NCBI GenBank assembly: GCA_031550525.1
Contig: JAVBON010000004.1
Coordinates: forward strand, 1-64,000
Direction: 5' to 3'
Length of the DNA stretch: 64,000 bases
Source: WRHT01 sp031550525
GTDB taxonomy: Bacteria; Desulfobacterota; Desulfovibrionia; Desulfovibrionales; Desulfovibrionaceae
The notes under the pieces are model-generated. The model did no database searches. It was not told the origin of the DNA and was given only the letters and a program-made list of their open reading frames with translations. The stretch's first letter is position 1; every line of letters starts with the position of its first letter. Shown here piece by piece: positions 7,989 to 16,501 of this stretch. Both the position numbers and the translations under genes were made by a program.

Positions 7989-10715
7989 TTACTGTTTCTC
8001 GCGCGATGATTGCAACTTCTTGCGTTGCGCCGCCTGTTGCTTGCGCCTTCTGGCCGCCTGTTGGTGCTGCTCTATCATTTTGGTGCGCTCATGCGCTTTA
8101 GCCTCGGCCTTTACCTTGGCCTTGCTGAACAGTTTTTCGCGTATAGGCTCAAAGCGCAGCACCGTCCAAAAGGCGGCTATGGTAAGCGAGGCAAAGGTTA
8201 TTACTATTATCGCAGCCTTTTGAATGGCCCATTGCTGCTCGCTCAAAGTTTCAGACACCCAGGTCAGCCCGACCTTATTGCCGTAATAGAGGGTGAGGGG
8301 CAATACCAGCAGCACCAGCGCCAAGCCCACTACTTCCATCCACAAAAACTTCTTGGCGACTATAAGAGAAAACAGTGTTCCATCGCGCACTATGCGTAAG
8401 ACACGCAGGCGTTTTTCCATGCTGTCAATGCGCTCTTCTTCCTGTTCTATGAGCTCCTGCGCCTTTTTAAACACTTCCGCCACATGCATGTTATTGTGCG
8501 TTACCCAGGTAAGGTTGGCCGCGCTAAGGTTGTAGTTGCGGTTAAAATCCACCAGCAGTTTGGGAAAAGGAAACCAGGCCGCCTCGTCGCGTATATGGGC
8601 CAAACGGCCCAGATAACCGCTGAATACGGCTTTAAAGTTTTTGATCTCGGTCATGATTTTGACCTGAAAATCTCGCTCCAGCCGCTGCCTGCCGAGAATG
8701 ACCATTTGGTATGGAACAAAGTTGTTCACATCGGCCAACTGACGGAAGTTATCTATGCGCTTCAGCATATCAAGCAAGAACTCATTTTCCGGCATGAACC
8801 AGTTGTTCATCTCAAAAGCCAAACCGCCCAGCGCGATTTTCTCCTGCTGCACCTGAACGGATACGTCCGTCCAGTACACGGCCAGAGCGCGCAGTACCGA
8901 GGTGTAACCGCGCTCCAGCTCAGGGTCCAGCAGCAGCCAGTTGAAAAACTTGGGCTCAATGGTAATGAGCGGGCCAATCATGGGCAGGGCTTTGTCGGAA
9001 AAGCCGCTTTTCACATAGCAGACCAGTTTTCTGTATTCCACCTCGCGCCAAGCCGGGGTAACCTCAAGCACTTTGTCGTATTTGGAGATGGCATCTGCAT
9101 ATTTGCCTTGGTATTCAGCCAGTCTGGCCACCAGAAACAGATGCCAGCCCTGCATCAGGCCTGGGTGGCTTAGCAGATGGGCCTGACGCCAGTATTGCTC
9201 CGCCTTGGCGAAATCTCCGCGCTCCATGGCTACAAAACCGTGCAGCGAAAACACACGATAATCTCGCGGGAAACGCACCTGAAAGTTTTGCAGTTCTTTA
9301 TCAACTATTGAAAGGTCGCGCCCGTTATAGCCGCGCAGCATGTTCCATATGGGGCTGTCGTCTTCCGGCGTAAGGTCGTCAGGCGATTTCGGGTATTGCT
9401 TGCCCCGCAGTCGCCAGTATATGGGAATGGAGCGTTGCTGCGCCGTGAGCGCTATGCTGAAAATGGCATTAGCCATCACACCGGTTAAGTCGCCGGATTT
9501 AAGCAGATCGTGCAGGGCGTCGCGGTTTTCTTTAAGCTTATGATCAATTTCAGACACGCCCTTTTTCATGGTGGCTATATCAAAGCCGGCCAGGGTGGTC
9601 CAAATGTCGGATGAAGGCGGCTCCAGGCCCTTGCTGGGGCATTGCGCGCTGATATGGCTGCGCTGCCCGCAATAAAAGCAATAGGTATTATCGCCGTAAA
9701 CCAGAGAGCTTGGCGAAAGGTTAGGCAAAGCTCCGGCTTCTTCCTCATCGTCTCCCACAAGGCTTATGTTGCACCAAGCGTCAAGTGTGCGGCGGCCGTG
9801 GGCAAAACGCACCTCGTGCACCTGAAACTCATCGCCAAGCAACACGCCGTCGCGCAGTGAAAGGTGCGGGTAATCCGGCATAAGCTGGTTCCAGTCCAAG
9901 TGCATTTCGGCTGGCAACTCATTGTTAAAATGCAGTTTTTTCTTATCCGCAATGCCAAGCACGCAAGGCCAGTATTTGCTTTCTTCCTCGCCGCTCTTGC
10001 TTTTTACTACCAAATTCAGATAGTCTCGGCACCATTGCCTGAGCTGGCGCAGAGACTCCAGCGGAATCATCAGGTAGTTGTCATGAATGGTAAAACGCAG
10101 TTTATTGCGCTGCAAAACCTCTTCAAGCTTGCTATAAAAATCGCGCCAGCCTATCTGAAAAGATTTATCCAGAGGGCTCCCCACCGGCCTTAATACCGCA
10201 AACCAGCCCAAGGTCGATTTATAGGGAAGGCGCTGGTCTATTTGCGGCTGCAGCCATTCTCCGGCCGCAAAGCCCTTGCGCTGCGGGGCCGGGCGCAGGG
10301 CAATGCCTGCCAGAGTAATATCCTGCGGCATGATATTGCCCAGCAAAAAAACTTCAAACTTGGAGGGCAGCTCAATATTCTGGTTCCAGATATCCTGCGG
10401 CATTTTTACTTCATGCTTGCCGCTGGAGCCGCAGATTATATCGGCCTTGAATATTTGTATGTTGGCGGCAAGCTGGTTGAATTTAGCCCAAACTTCCAGC
10501 TTGGCGGAGGCTAAAAAAACGTCTACTGTAAAAAAGAACCATAGCGCCTGAGTTTCTTCCGAGCGCACCTTAAGGCCGCCGTAATCGGCCAGGGTTTGTT
10601 CTATTACGGGGTTGACCTTTCCGGGCCAAGTTATCCACAGGCAAAAACCGTGAGACTCAAGAATAGTCTCACCCAGTTCCGGGTTAGTTACCTGCATGGA
10701 TTTTAAAGAGATCAT
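7989..10715 (-). CDS. Unrecognised membrane protein with CCHC zinc knuckle and TPR-like region
   Basis: A 908-residue protein of unknown function. Residues 346-359 read C-X2-C-X4-H-X4-C (CFYCGQRSHISAQC), an exact retroviral-type zinc knuckle, flanked by the acidic GDDEEE and by Pro/Ser-rich linkers. Residues about 485-565 look like two to three TPR helix pairs (YRVFSLHGFVAMERGDFAKA, then AEYQGKYADAISKYDKVLEVTP). Residues about 750-780 are likely coiled coil. Two transmembrane helices lie near 791-812 and 832-853. The last 50 residues are very rich in Lys, Arg and Gln. There is no signal peptide, so most of the chain is probably cytoplasmic. Only 24 bp separate its start from divergent moaE. 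The domain reading is inference by eye. Confidence 0.75.
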   Translation of the reverse strand: MISLKSMQVTNPELGETILESHGFCLWITWPGKVNPVIEQTLADYGGLKVRSEETQALWFFFTVDVFLASAKLEVWAKFNQLAANIQIFKADIICGSSGKHEVKMPQDIWNQNIELPSKFEVFLLGNIMPQDITLAGIALRPAPQRKGFAAGEWLQPQIDQRLPYKSTLGWFAVLRPVGSPLDKSFQIGWRDFYSKLEEVLQRNKLRFTIHDNYLMIPLESLRQLRQWCRDYLNLVVKSKSGEEESKYWPCVLGIADKKKLHFNNELPAEMHLDWNQLMPDYPHLSLRDGVLLGDEFQVHEVRFAHGRRTLDAWCNISLVGDDEEEAGALPNLSPSSLVYGDNTYCFYCGQRSHISAQCPSKGLEPPSSDIWTTLAGFDIATMKKGVSEIDHKLKENRDALHDLLKSGDLTGVMANAIFSIALTAQQRSIPIYWRLRGKQYPKSPDDLTPEDDSPIWNMLRGYNGRDLSIVDKELQNFQVRFPRDYRVFSLHGFVAMERGDFAKAEQYWRQAHLLSHPGLMQGWHLFLVARLAEYQGKYADAISKYDKVLEVTPAWREVEYRKLVCYVKSGFSDKALPMIGPLITIEPKFFNWLLLDPELERGYTSVLRALAVYWTDVSVQVQQEKIALGGLAFEMNNWFMPENEFLLDMLKRIDNFRQLADVNNFVPYQMVILGRQRLERDFQVKIMTEIKNFKAVFSGYLGRLAHIRDEAAWFPFPKLLVDFNRNYNLSAANLTWVTHNNMHVAEVFKKAQELIEQEEERIDSMEKRLRVLRIVRDGTLFSLIVAKKFLWMEVVGLALVLLVLPLTLYYGNKVGLTWVSETLSEQQWAIQKAAIIVITFASLTIAAFWTVLRFEPIREKLFSKAKVKAEAKAHERTKMIEQHQQAARRRKQQAAQRKKLQSSREKQ

Positions 10716-10739
10716 ATATCATCCCAAACCGGAGTTTTT

Positions 10740-11102
10740 ATGGACATTAGCAAAACCATAGCCGAACTGAAAAAAGAACCCGGCTTTACCGACAACGTCG
10801 GCATGATTTTGGTGCATAACGGCGTTGTGCGCGGCTGGTCGCGCAACAACCATGAACCTGTTAATAGTATAACCGTTACGCCGGATAATAGCAAAATTCA
10901 AAAACTCTGCCGCGAATTTGAAAGCAGGCCCGGCATTTTCCGGGTACTGGCCCATGCCAACTCCGGCGCCTTGAAGCCCGGCGACGACCTGCTTTACCTT
11001 ATAGTGGCCGGCGACATACGCGAAAACGTAAAAAGCGCTTTGGCCGAGCTGCTGGACCGAGTTAAAAGCGAAGCCGTAATAAAGCAGGAACATACCAGCT
11101 AG
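10740..11102 (+). CDS. moaE: MoaE-like molybdopterin synthase large subunit (short form)
   Basis: 120 residues resembling the catalytic subunit of molybdopterin synthase, which adds sulfur to precursor Z in molybdenum/tungsten cofactor synthesis. Visible family features are the N-terminal GVVRGWSR strand, the central LAHANSGALKPGDDLLYLIVAG (matching the HR-G-L-GD segment) and the terminal VKSEAVIKQEH, which keeps a Lys near the PIWKKE position. It is about 30 residues shorter than typical MoaE, and the usual His-Arg is changed to Ala-His. The start at 10740 has GGAG just upstream. moaA is far away at 55.5 kb. Assignment to the fold is likely; full activity is less certain. Confidence 0.7.
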   Translation: MDISKTIAELKKEPGFTDNVGMILVHNGVVRGWSRNNHEPVNSITVTPDNSKIQKLCREFESRPGIFRVLAHANSGALKPGDDLLYLIVAGDIRENVKSALAELLDRVKSEAVIKQEHTS

Positions 11103-11192
11103 ATAAAGCGCCGCTTGAGGTCTGCCGCCTCATTACATATATCGGCAATAACCGCAAAAGCTTAAAATATTTTTGCACGTTCCAGTTATGGC

Positions 11193-11221
11193 TTGACATA
11201 ATAACAGACTTGACCTAACAG
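11193..11221 (+). promoter_or_regulatory. Candidate promoter of tRNA-Leu
   Basis: A perfect -35 box TTGACA (11193-11198) lies 17 bp before a weak -10, TAACAG (11216-11221), which ends 17 bp ahead of the mature tRNA 5' end. The spacing fits a short 5' leader removed by RNase P. Confidence 0.45.
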
Positions 11222-11238
11222 ATTTTTCTCACTTCCTT

Positions 11239-11325
11239 GCCGGGATGGTGGAACTGGTAGACGCAGTGGACTCAAAATCCACCGCCCGCAAGGGCATGAG
11301 AGTTCGATTCTCTCTCCCGGCACCA
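11239..11325 (+). tRNA. tRNA-Leu(CAA)
   Basis: 87-nt cloverleaf with encoded CCA. The acceptor stem is GCCGGGA/TCCCGGC with discriminator A. The anticodon stem GTGGA/TCCAC holds loop CTCAAAA, anticodon CAA (reads UUG). A long variable arm (CGCCCGCAAGGGCATG) marks a class II tRNA, and the T arm is GAGAG-TTCGATT-CTCTC. Confidence 0.97.
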
Positions 11326-11334
11326 GAAATTAAG

Positions 11335-11365
11335 GCGGCTGTGCATGTCACGGCCGCTTTTTTTT
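11335..11365 (+). terminator. Intrinsic terminator after tRNA-Leu
   Basis: A 9-bp stem (GCGGCTGTG with CACGGCCGC, one G-U pair) with a 5-nt loop, followed by eight T, beginning 10 nt after the tRNA CCA. Confidence 0.85.
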
Positions 11366-11584
11366 GTGGCTTCAGCCGGTGGAGCGAGCAATACGAATCT
11401 GAATTATAACTTACGTAAAAACAAATGGTTATGACTTATAGTCGTGATATTACTTTAACTAAAAGCGAATTGCCAACCCCAACATAGCACATGGGTGGTT
11501 ACAGGGGTTATGATAAACTCCTGCGGTATTTCAGCCTGCGCAAAGCCGCTTGCGGAGCGGCGGAACAAGCGATACGATGGAATT

Positions 11585-12112
11585 ATGAGCGAAGACGATA
11601 CAAAACCCATGAGCGATAATCCCAAAATGCGGCACAAACGCCGCTTTGGCAGCTCCGGGCGAAAAGGCGCCAGCGTGCAGGATGCCCTGCAGCGTTTTTT
11701 TGAGCGCCATAAAGGGCATGAGAGCTTTCACCTGCTGCATTTGTGGGATAACTGGCCCATGGTTATGGGAGAGGCGCTGTGCGCAATGGCCCACCCGTTG
11801 GGGGCCAAAGACCGGCTGCTGATAATAGGCGTTGAGGACAACCTGGCTATGCACGAGCTTAGTTTTCAGGTGCCGCAAATTCTCGCCAGAGCCAACGCCT
11901 TTATGAATGAGCAGTATTTCAGGCAAGTAAGGCTTGAATTGCTGCAAAAACGCAAGCCCCTTTACCCTCGCCTTGCCCTTTGCCGGCGCGACCTTACAAT
12001 GGAAAGACCAAAACCCTCCAACCTGGGGCGGCTGAAAGATTCCATAGACCCGAACAGCGCCGCCGGACGGGCGTATTTGAGCTATGTGGAGTCGTTTGAG
12101 GGTAAAAAATAG
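11585..12112 (+). CDS. DUF721 / DciA-family protein
   Basis: 175 residues with a C-terminal DUF721 core (LWDNWPMVMGEALCAMAHPLG, then DRLLIIGVEDNLAMHELSF). DUF721 includes DciA, the loader or regulator of the DnaB replicative helicase in bacteria lacking DnaC. The basic N-terminus (RHKRRFGSSGRKG) precedes the domain, as is common. The start at 11585 is chosen because the upstream extension is rich in Cys and Arg and unlike the family; the ribosome site (GATGGA) is moderate. It stands alone between tRNA-Leu and convergent recN. A role in replication initiation is family-based inference. Confidence 0.72.
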   Translation: MSEDDTKPMSDNPKMRHKRRFGSSGRKGASVQDALQRFFERHKGHESFHLLHLWDNWPMVMGEALCAMAHPLGAKDRLLIIGVEDNLAMHELSFQVPQILARANAFMNEQYFRQVRLELLQKRKPLYPRLALCRRDLTMERPKPSNLGRLKDSIDPNSAAGRAYLSYVESFEGKK

Positions 12113-12127
12113 CTGTTAGGCCAAAAA

Positions 12128-12273
12128 CTGCGGGTCAAGGGGCTCAAAACTGGCACCCCGACAGTTCCGCCCGCTGCATAGCCTTGCAGCAAAAAGGTGT
12201 TGCGCCTTTGTGATACGAGCTACCCTTGCGGGGCCTGGGGCAGCGCCACTGGTCTTAAAAATCTGGCTTCATC
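12128..12273 (-). repeat. Repeat family R1, copy 1 (3' of recN)
   Basis: Read on the minus strand this shares a series of blocks with three other sites (17705-17933, 30048-30190, 45216-45360): GCGCTGCCCC, CCCCGCAAGGGT, CGTATC, then a CAACNNTTTTTG block, GGGTGCCAGTTTTGA and CCCCTTGACCCGCA. It lies 30 nt after the recN stop on the same strand as recN. No frame is conserved among the copies, so it is non-coding. It is the most diverged copy in the CAACNNTTTTTG-to-GCAGCGG section, and I see no clear terminator behind it. Confidence 0.7.
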
Positions 12274-12302
12274 CTCCAGAACTCATTTCATAAATGTCTT
12301 TA

Positions 12303-13922
12303 CTACCCCATAAGCTCGCGGGCCAGCGCCCTGCCCTGCTCGCCGCCTCCGGCCATGCGCGCTATTTCGTCCAACACCTCGCTCCCTTCAAGGCGGAAGC
12401 ACCTGGTGTAGGTTTCGCCTTCCACCACCTCTTTTTTCACAAAGAAATGCCGTTTGGCGGTGGCGGCCAGGCTGGGCCAATGGCTGATTAATATAATCTG
12501 CCGCTCTTCGCCAAGGCGGCGCAGCTTGTCGGCCACCTTGTTAAGGGTAATGCCGCCCACGCCGGAATCGACCTCGTCAAAAATAAGCACCGGCCTATCG
12601 GCCATGCGCCTGGCCATAAGCGTTACCAGCCCCAGCAAAAAGCGCGAGAGCTCGCCGCCGGAGGCTATTTTGTCCAATGGCTGGGCGGACTGGCCTGGGT
12701 TTGGCTTCCAGAAAATACGAATCTGCTCTTCGGCGCAGTCTTCCCGCCCGGCGTGCAAGGGTTTGGGGATAAAAGAAAATTCCACTTGCACTTCTTCCGA
12801 AAAGCCCAAATCACGCAACTCTGCCTCAAGGGCCGTTTTAAGCTGGGCGGCTGCCTCGCGCCGGGCCGGGTTAAGCTCGGCCAGTAAAACCGCCAGAGTA
12901 TTGCAGGCTGCATTTTCCTCACGCTCAAGCTGCTTCATGTCCAAGGCGCAACTATCCAGAAAGGCGAGGTTTTCAGATATTTCATCACGCATGGCCAAAA
13001 TTTCCGGCAGAGTGCGGCGCAGTTTGCGTTTTAACTGTGAAATGGCGAAAAGGCGGGCCTCTATGCTTTCGGAGTCGTATTTAACCTTACCGGCCTGAGC
13101 GGCCTTGCGCAGACGGGAGGATAAATCGGCAAGGGCCGGGTACATTTCGCGCAGGGTCTCAAAATCCGGCCCAAAATTATCATCCTGATCGGCCATGTGC
13201 TTAACGGCCCTTTCCAATGCGGCCAGATTAGACAAAATGCCGGAGTCTCCGTCTTCGCCGTGTAAGGCGGTAAGGGCCTGTTCCACGGCCGAATTGCGCC
13301 CCGCTGATATGCGCATGGCCTGGCGCTGTTCTTCCAGCTCGTCTTCCTCACCCTCTTTGGGGGCTACCTTGTCAATTTCCTGCTGCTGAAACTCCAGCAA
13401 TTCGCGGCGTCCGGCTAAATCCTTAAATCTGGCCTCAAGCTCGGTTTTGCGCTGGGAGAGCGCGCCAAGGCCTTCCAAAATTTCATCGCGCCGGGCCAGC
13501 AAATCGGGGCGGTTCATGAAATCGTCCAGAATCTTGTTCTGGTAGGCTGGCAAAAGCAGTTTTTGCTGGCCGTGCTGGCTGGTGTGCAGAATAAGGGCGG
13601 AGCGTAAATCAAGCAGCGCGTCTTGCGAGCTTAGTTTATCATTTATAAATACGCGACTGCGCCCGGTATCGGCCATAAGCTCGCGGCGTATGAACAATTC
13701 GCTCCCGTCGGGCATGGTGAAAATGGCCTCGGCGGAGGCTTTTTCCTTGCCCGGCCGCACCAGGTTGGTGGTGAGTTTGTCGCCGGTAATAAAATTGATG
13801 GCTTTCAGAATAAAGCTTTTTCCAGCGCCAGTTTCGCCGGAAAGCACGTTGATGCCGGAGGAAAAATCCAGAGCAACGTCTTCTATAAGGGCCAAATCCT
13901 GAATGCGCAAATAATCCAGCAT
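12303..13922 (-). CDS. recN: DNA repair protein RecN
   Basis: SMC-like ATPase that acts early in double-strand-break repair. The N-terminal head carries Walker A GETGAGKS. A long coiled-coil middle (about residues 150-360, rich in Glu, Arg and Leu) follows. The C-terminal head has the ABC signature ASGGELSRFLLGL, Walker B VLIFDEVDSGVGG and the ISHWP switch. Length 539 is normal for RecN. Its start lies 15 bp after the glycosyltransferase stop, so it is probably the last gene of an oppB-oppC-glycosyltransferase-recN operon. Repeat R1 copy 1 lies directly downstream. Confidence 0.95.
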   Translation of the reverse strand: MLDYLRIQDLALIEDVALDFSSGINVLSGETGAGKSFILKAINFITGDKLTTNLVRPGKEKASAEAIFTMPDGSELFIRRELMADTGRSRVFINDKLSSQDALLDLRSALILHTSQHGQQKLLLPAYQNKILDDFMNRPDLLARRDEILEGLGALSQRKTELEARFKDLAGRRELLEFQQQEIDKVAPKEGEEDELEEQRQAMRISAGRNSAVEQALTALHGEDGDSGILSNLAALERAVKHMADQDDNFGPDFETLREMYPALADLSSRLRKAAQAGKVKYDSESIEARLFAISQLKRKLRRTLPEILAMRDEISENLAFLDSCALDMKQLEREENAACNTLAVLLAELNPARREAAAQLKTALEAELRDLGFSEEVQVEFSFIPKPLHAGREDCAEEQIRIFWKPNPGQSAQPLDKIASGGELSRFLLGLVTLMARRMADRPVLIFDEVDSGVGGITLNKVADKLRRLGEERQIILISHWPSLAATAKRHFFVKKEVVEGETYTRCFRLEGSEVLDEIARMAGGGEQGRALARELMG

Positions 13923-13937
13923 GAAGATACCATCTGG

Positions 13938-15638
13938 TTAAGAGTTGAACAAAACTGAGCGAATATAGCCGGAAGACGCAATGCCTTCAAGAGCGGTTTT
14001 AAAACCGGCGCTCTCGCCGGCTTGGGCGGCCTTGGCCTTGGCCTGCGCCAGTTCGTGCAGGCCTGCGTCAAGCCTGTAGTTTTGCAGGCAGCTAACGGCG
14101 TAATCGGCCTGCTTGCGCCAGTTATCCGGCGCGGCCAGAGAAATTTCAGCCAAAAAACCCATACCCCAATAGCCAAAGCCCGGCACGGCGGAGCATATTT
14201 TGGTCATTTCCGGCAGCCATTCCAGACGCTGCGGCCCTGCCTCATCCTGCGCCATAAGCATGCACTCGAAGGCGCAGGCAGGAACAAAGCCAGTATCGCA
14301 ACGAAAACCAAAGCCCGGTTGCGCATAGCGGCCAAGGGATATAAGAAGTTTGCCCCAGGCAAGGTAATGCTCATATTTATCAGTAAGGGTAGCCCCCTCA
14401 AACTCTGCCGAGGCCAAGCCGTTTACGCGCATGTTTTGCAGTTGGCGCAGCCAGAAGGCGCGGGCCAAATCCGGCTTATCCAAAAACAGCGCGCACATGG
14501 CGGAGGCAAGGTTGAACTCGAGGCTATCGGCATGCCGCGCCTCTTTAAGGGCAAGGGCCATAAGCGCCATGGCCTCATCTTTATACGCGACAGCGCGCGG
14601 TTGGCTATACATGGCGTTTTTGGGACAGGTGGCCTCCACCAGCATACCCAGCCTGGCGGCATGGGCCAGGCTGTTTTGCTCTATCTCCGGCCAACGCTCC
14701 AAAAACCACTCCACCGGCATCGGGTGGCTACCCGCGCGGGCCAGTTGCAGCAGCGTGAGGTAAAAATAAAAATTGGCCGTCTTGCCCTGCGCTCTGTATT
14801 GGGAGGTTTTTGTGCATCCAGCCAGTTGCGAGGCCCGATGCGCCGGCAAATGCTCGCGCTGCACCCTGGCCCACCCGGCGCGGCCTATTTTTTCCGCCGC
14901 CTCTGTATTGGCACTGTAAAATTTGACTTTATCCACCAGTTCCAGAGCATCGGCATAGGTCTCAAACTCTGTGCCTGGTTTGAAATGCGCGTTTTGATCC
15001 TCGCCTATATCCTGACTTATTACCAGACTTCCGCAAGAAATGCCCTCAAACAGCCGGAAGTTCACCTCTCTGGCAATGGATTCGTTGGGAATGATGCGCG
15101 AGCGCATGAATAAATCGAACATTTCCTGATGGTTCAAATGTTTTTCCGGACGGTGCAGCCCGCATTTTTCGGCCAGCAGGTTAACCATAGCCATACGCGC
15201 GGGCCGGTGCTCCGTTAGCACGCCCACAAAAACCGCGTCATGCTCCCGTTGCGCGTAAGGCGTGAACGGAAAGTCGTAACCCTTGGGGCCAAAGCGCTTT
15301 ACCGCCGGAATACGCTGCCGTTTATCCAACGCGCGGTATAAAGAGAGGTGCGGAGTGAGCACCATATCGAAAAGTCTGGCGTAATACTTATGCCAAAACA
15401 TGTTCAAATGGGCGTCGATGCTCACGAACACCGTGGGGCAAGGCATATGCTCCACCCCGCCCAAAATGAGGCGCGGGCTGAGCCGCTCGTGCTGAATGAG
15501 CAGATCCGGCTGAAAATTATGCATGCGTAAAATGGATGGCAGATGCAGCACGCCTTCAGGAAAATCCGGCGCGAGCACGTTGTGCCCCATGGCCCGCAGC
15601 TCTTCAGCGTATGGAGAATCGACACAAAGAATATTCAT
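13938..15638 (-). CDS. CgeB-like glycosyltransferase
   Basis: 566 residues. The N-terminal half resembles the CgeB/DUF3880-type GT-B fold, with an N-terminal Rossmann strand (MNILCVDSPYAEELRAMGHN). The donor-domain signature is NFRLFEGISCGSLVISQDIGED, a typical GT1/GT4 E-G-x-x-C-G-x-x-x-I pattern. The C-terminal ~230 residues are alpha-helical and Ala/Leu-rich and may be TPR-like. No membrane segment is seen. The start overlaps the oppC stop by 4 nt (ATGA), with AGAAGG upstream, showing tight coupling to the transporter genes. Acceptor and donor sugar are unknown; surface polysaccharide or flagellin glycosylation are possibilities. Confidence 0.7.
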   Translation of the reverse strand: MNILCVDSPYAEELRAMGHNVLAPDFPEGVLHLPSILRMHNFQPDLLIQHERLSPRLILGGVEHMPCPTVFVSIDAHLNMFWHKYYARLFDMVLTPHLSLYRALDKRQRIPAVKRFGPKGYDFPFTPYAQREHDAVFVGVLTEHRPARMAMVNLLAEKCGLHRPEKHLNHQEMFDLFMRSRIIPNESIAREVNFRLFEGISCGSLVISQDIGEDQNAHFKPGTEFETYADALELVDKVKFYSANTEAAEKIGRAGWARVQREHLPAHRASQLAGCTKTSQYRAQGKTANFYFYLTLLQLARAGSHPMPVEWFLERWPEIEQNSLAHAARLGMLVEATCPKNAMYSQPRAVAYKDEAMALMALALKEARHADSLEFNLASAMCALFLDKPDLARAFWLRQLQNMRVNGLASAEFEGATLTDKYEHYLAWGKLLISLGRYAQPGFGFRCDTGFVPACAFECMLMAQDEAGPQRLEWLPEMTKICSAVPGFGYWGMGFLAEISLAAPDNWRKQADYAVSCLQNYRLDAGLHELAQAKAKAAQAGESAGFKTALEGIASSGYIRSVLFNS

Positions 15639-16501
15639 TTTTTCCTTCTGGGGTCCACGGCATTACGCAGGTTTTCACCTAAAAGATTATAGCCCAGCAC
15701 CGTCAGCAAAATGGATAGTCCCGGAAAAAGCGACAGCCACCAGGCAATTTCAAGGGTCTGCTTGCCCTCCAGCAGCATATTGCCCCAACTGGCGGTTGGC
15801 GCTTGCACGCCAAGACCCAAAAACGAAAGGGATGATTCCGTCAAAATGGCCCCGGCCACGCCCAAGGTGGCGGATACCAGCACCGGGCCAAGGGCGTTGG
15901 GCAAAATATGCAAAAACAGTATGCGCGGCGTGCCTGCGCCGGCAAGCCTTGCGGCCGCCACAAAATCGCGCTCGCGCAGGCTCAGGGCCTCGGCCCTTAC
16001 CAGACGGGCCACGCCCATCCACGAGGTAAGGCCTATGATGACCATTATGTTGAAAAGATTTGCATCCAAAAAGGCAATAACCGTGAGTATGAGAAAAAAC
16101 GTTGGAAAGCAAAGCATTACGTCTACAAAACGCATAATAAGCTCATCTACCCAGCCACGAAAAAAACCGGCCAGAAGCCCCAGCATTACGCCTATGGCAA
16201 CGGATATGCCCACGGATACAAAGCCCACCCACAGCGAGATTCTCGCGCCGTGAATAAGGCGGGAAAGCACATCGCGCCCCAAGGCATCTGTACCGAGCAG
16301 GAACATGGCCGAAGGCCCTTCCAGCTTGTGGGCAAGGTGGAGCTCATCGGGATCATACGGGGCCAGCCATGGGGCCAGCAAAGCGGCCAGAGCCATGCCC
16401 AGCACGATGAACAACCCTAGGCACAATAGCCCGTTGCCGCGCAGGCGCCTTCCGTAACGGGCCCGCAAATCGCCGTAGGCCGCAAGCTTGCGCAGCATCA
16501 T
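15635..16501 (-). CDS. Peptide-type ABC transporter permease (DppC/OppC)
   Basis: 288 residues with an N-terminal membrane helix followed by five more and the EAA-loop region (VRAEALSLRERDFVAAARLAGAGTPRILFLHILPN), characteristic of the DppC/OppC family that imports oligopeptides, dipeptides or nickel chelates. The GTDALGRDVLSRLIHGARISL stretch is also a hallmark. The ATGA overlaps at both ends link it to oppB upstream and the glycosyltransferase downstream. No ATPase or substrate-binding protein lies next to it, so partners must be elsewhere. Substrate is not predictable here. Confidence 0.9.
   Translation of the reverse strand: MMLRKLAAYGDLRARYGRRLRGNGLLCLGLFIVLGMALAALLAPWLAPYDPDELHLAHKLEGPSAMFLLGTDALGRDVLSRLIHGARISLWVGFVSVGISVAIGVMLGLLAGFFRGWVDELIMRFVDVMLCFPTFFLILTVIAFLDANLFNIMVIIGLTSWMGVARLVRAEALSLRERDFVAAARLAGAGTPRILFLHILPNALGPVLVSATLGVAGAILTESSLSFLGLGVQAPTASWGNMLLEGKQTLEIAWWLSLFPGLSILLTVLGYNLLGENLRNAVDPRRKK

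Noticed and set aside
11326..11584. Possible integration site or island next to tRNA-Leu
   Set aside because: No partial tRNA duplication, integrase or composition shift was found; the region is a terminator and plain leader DNA.
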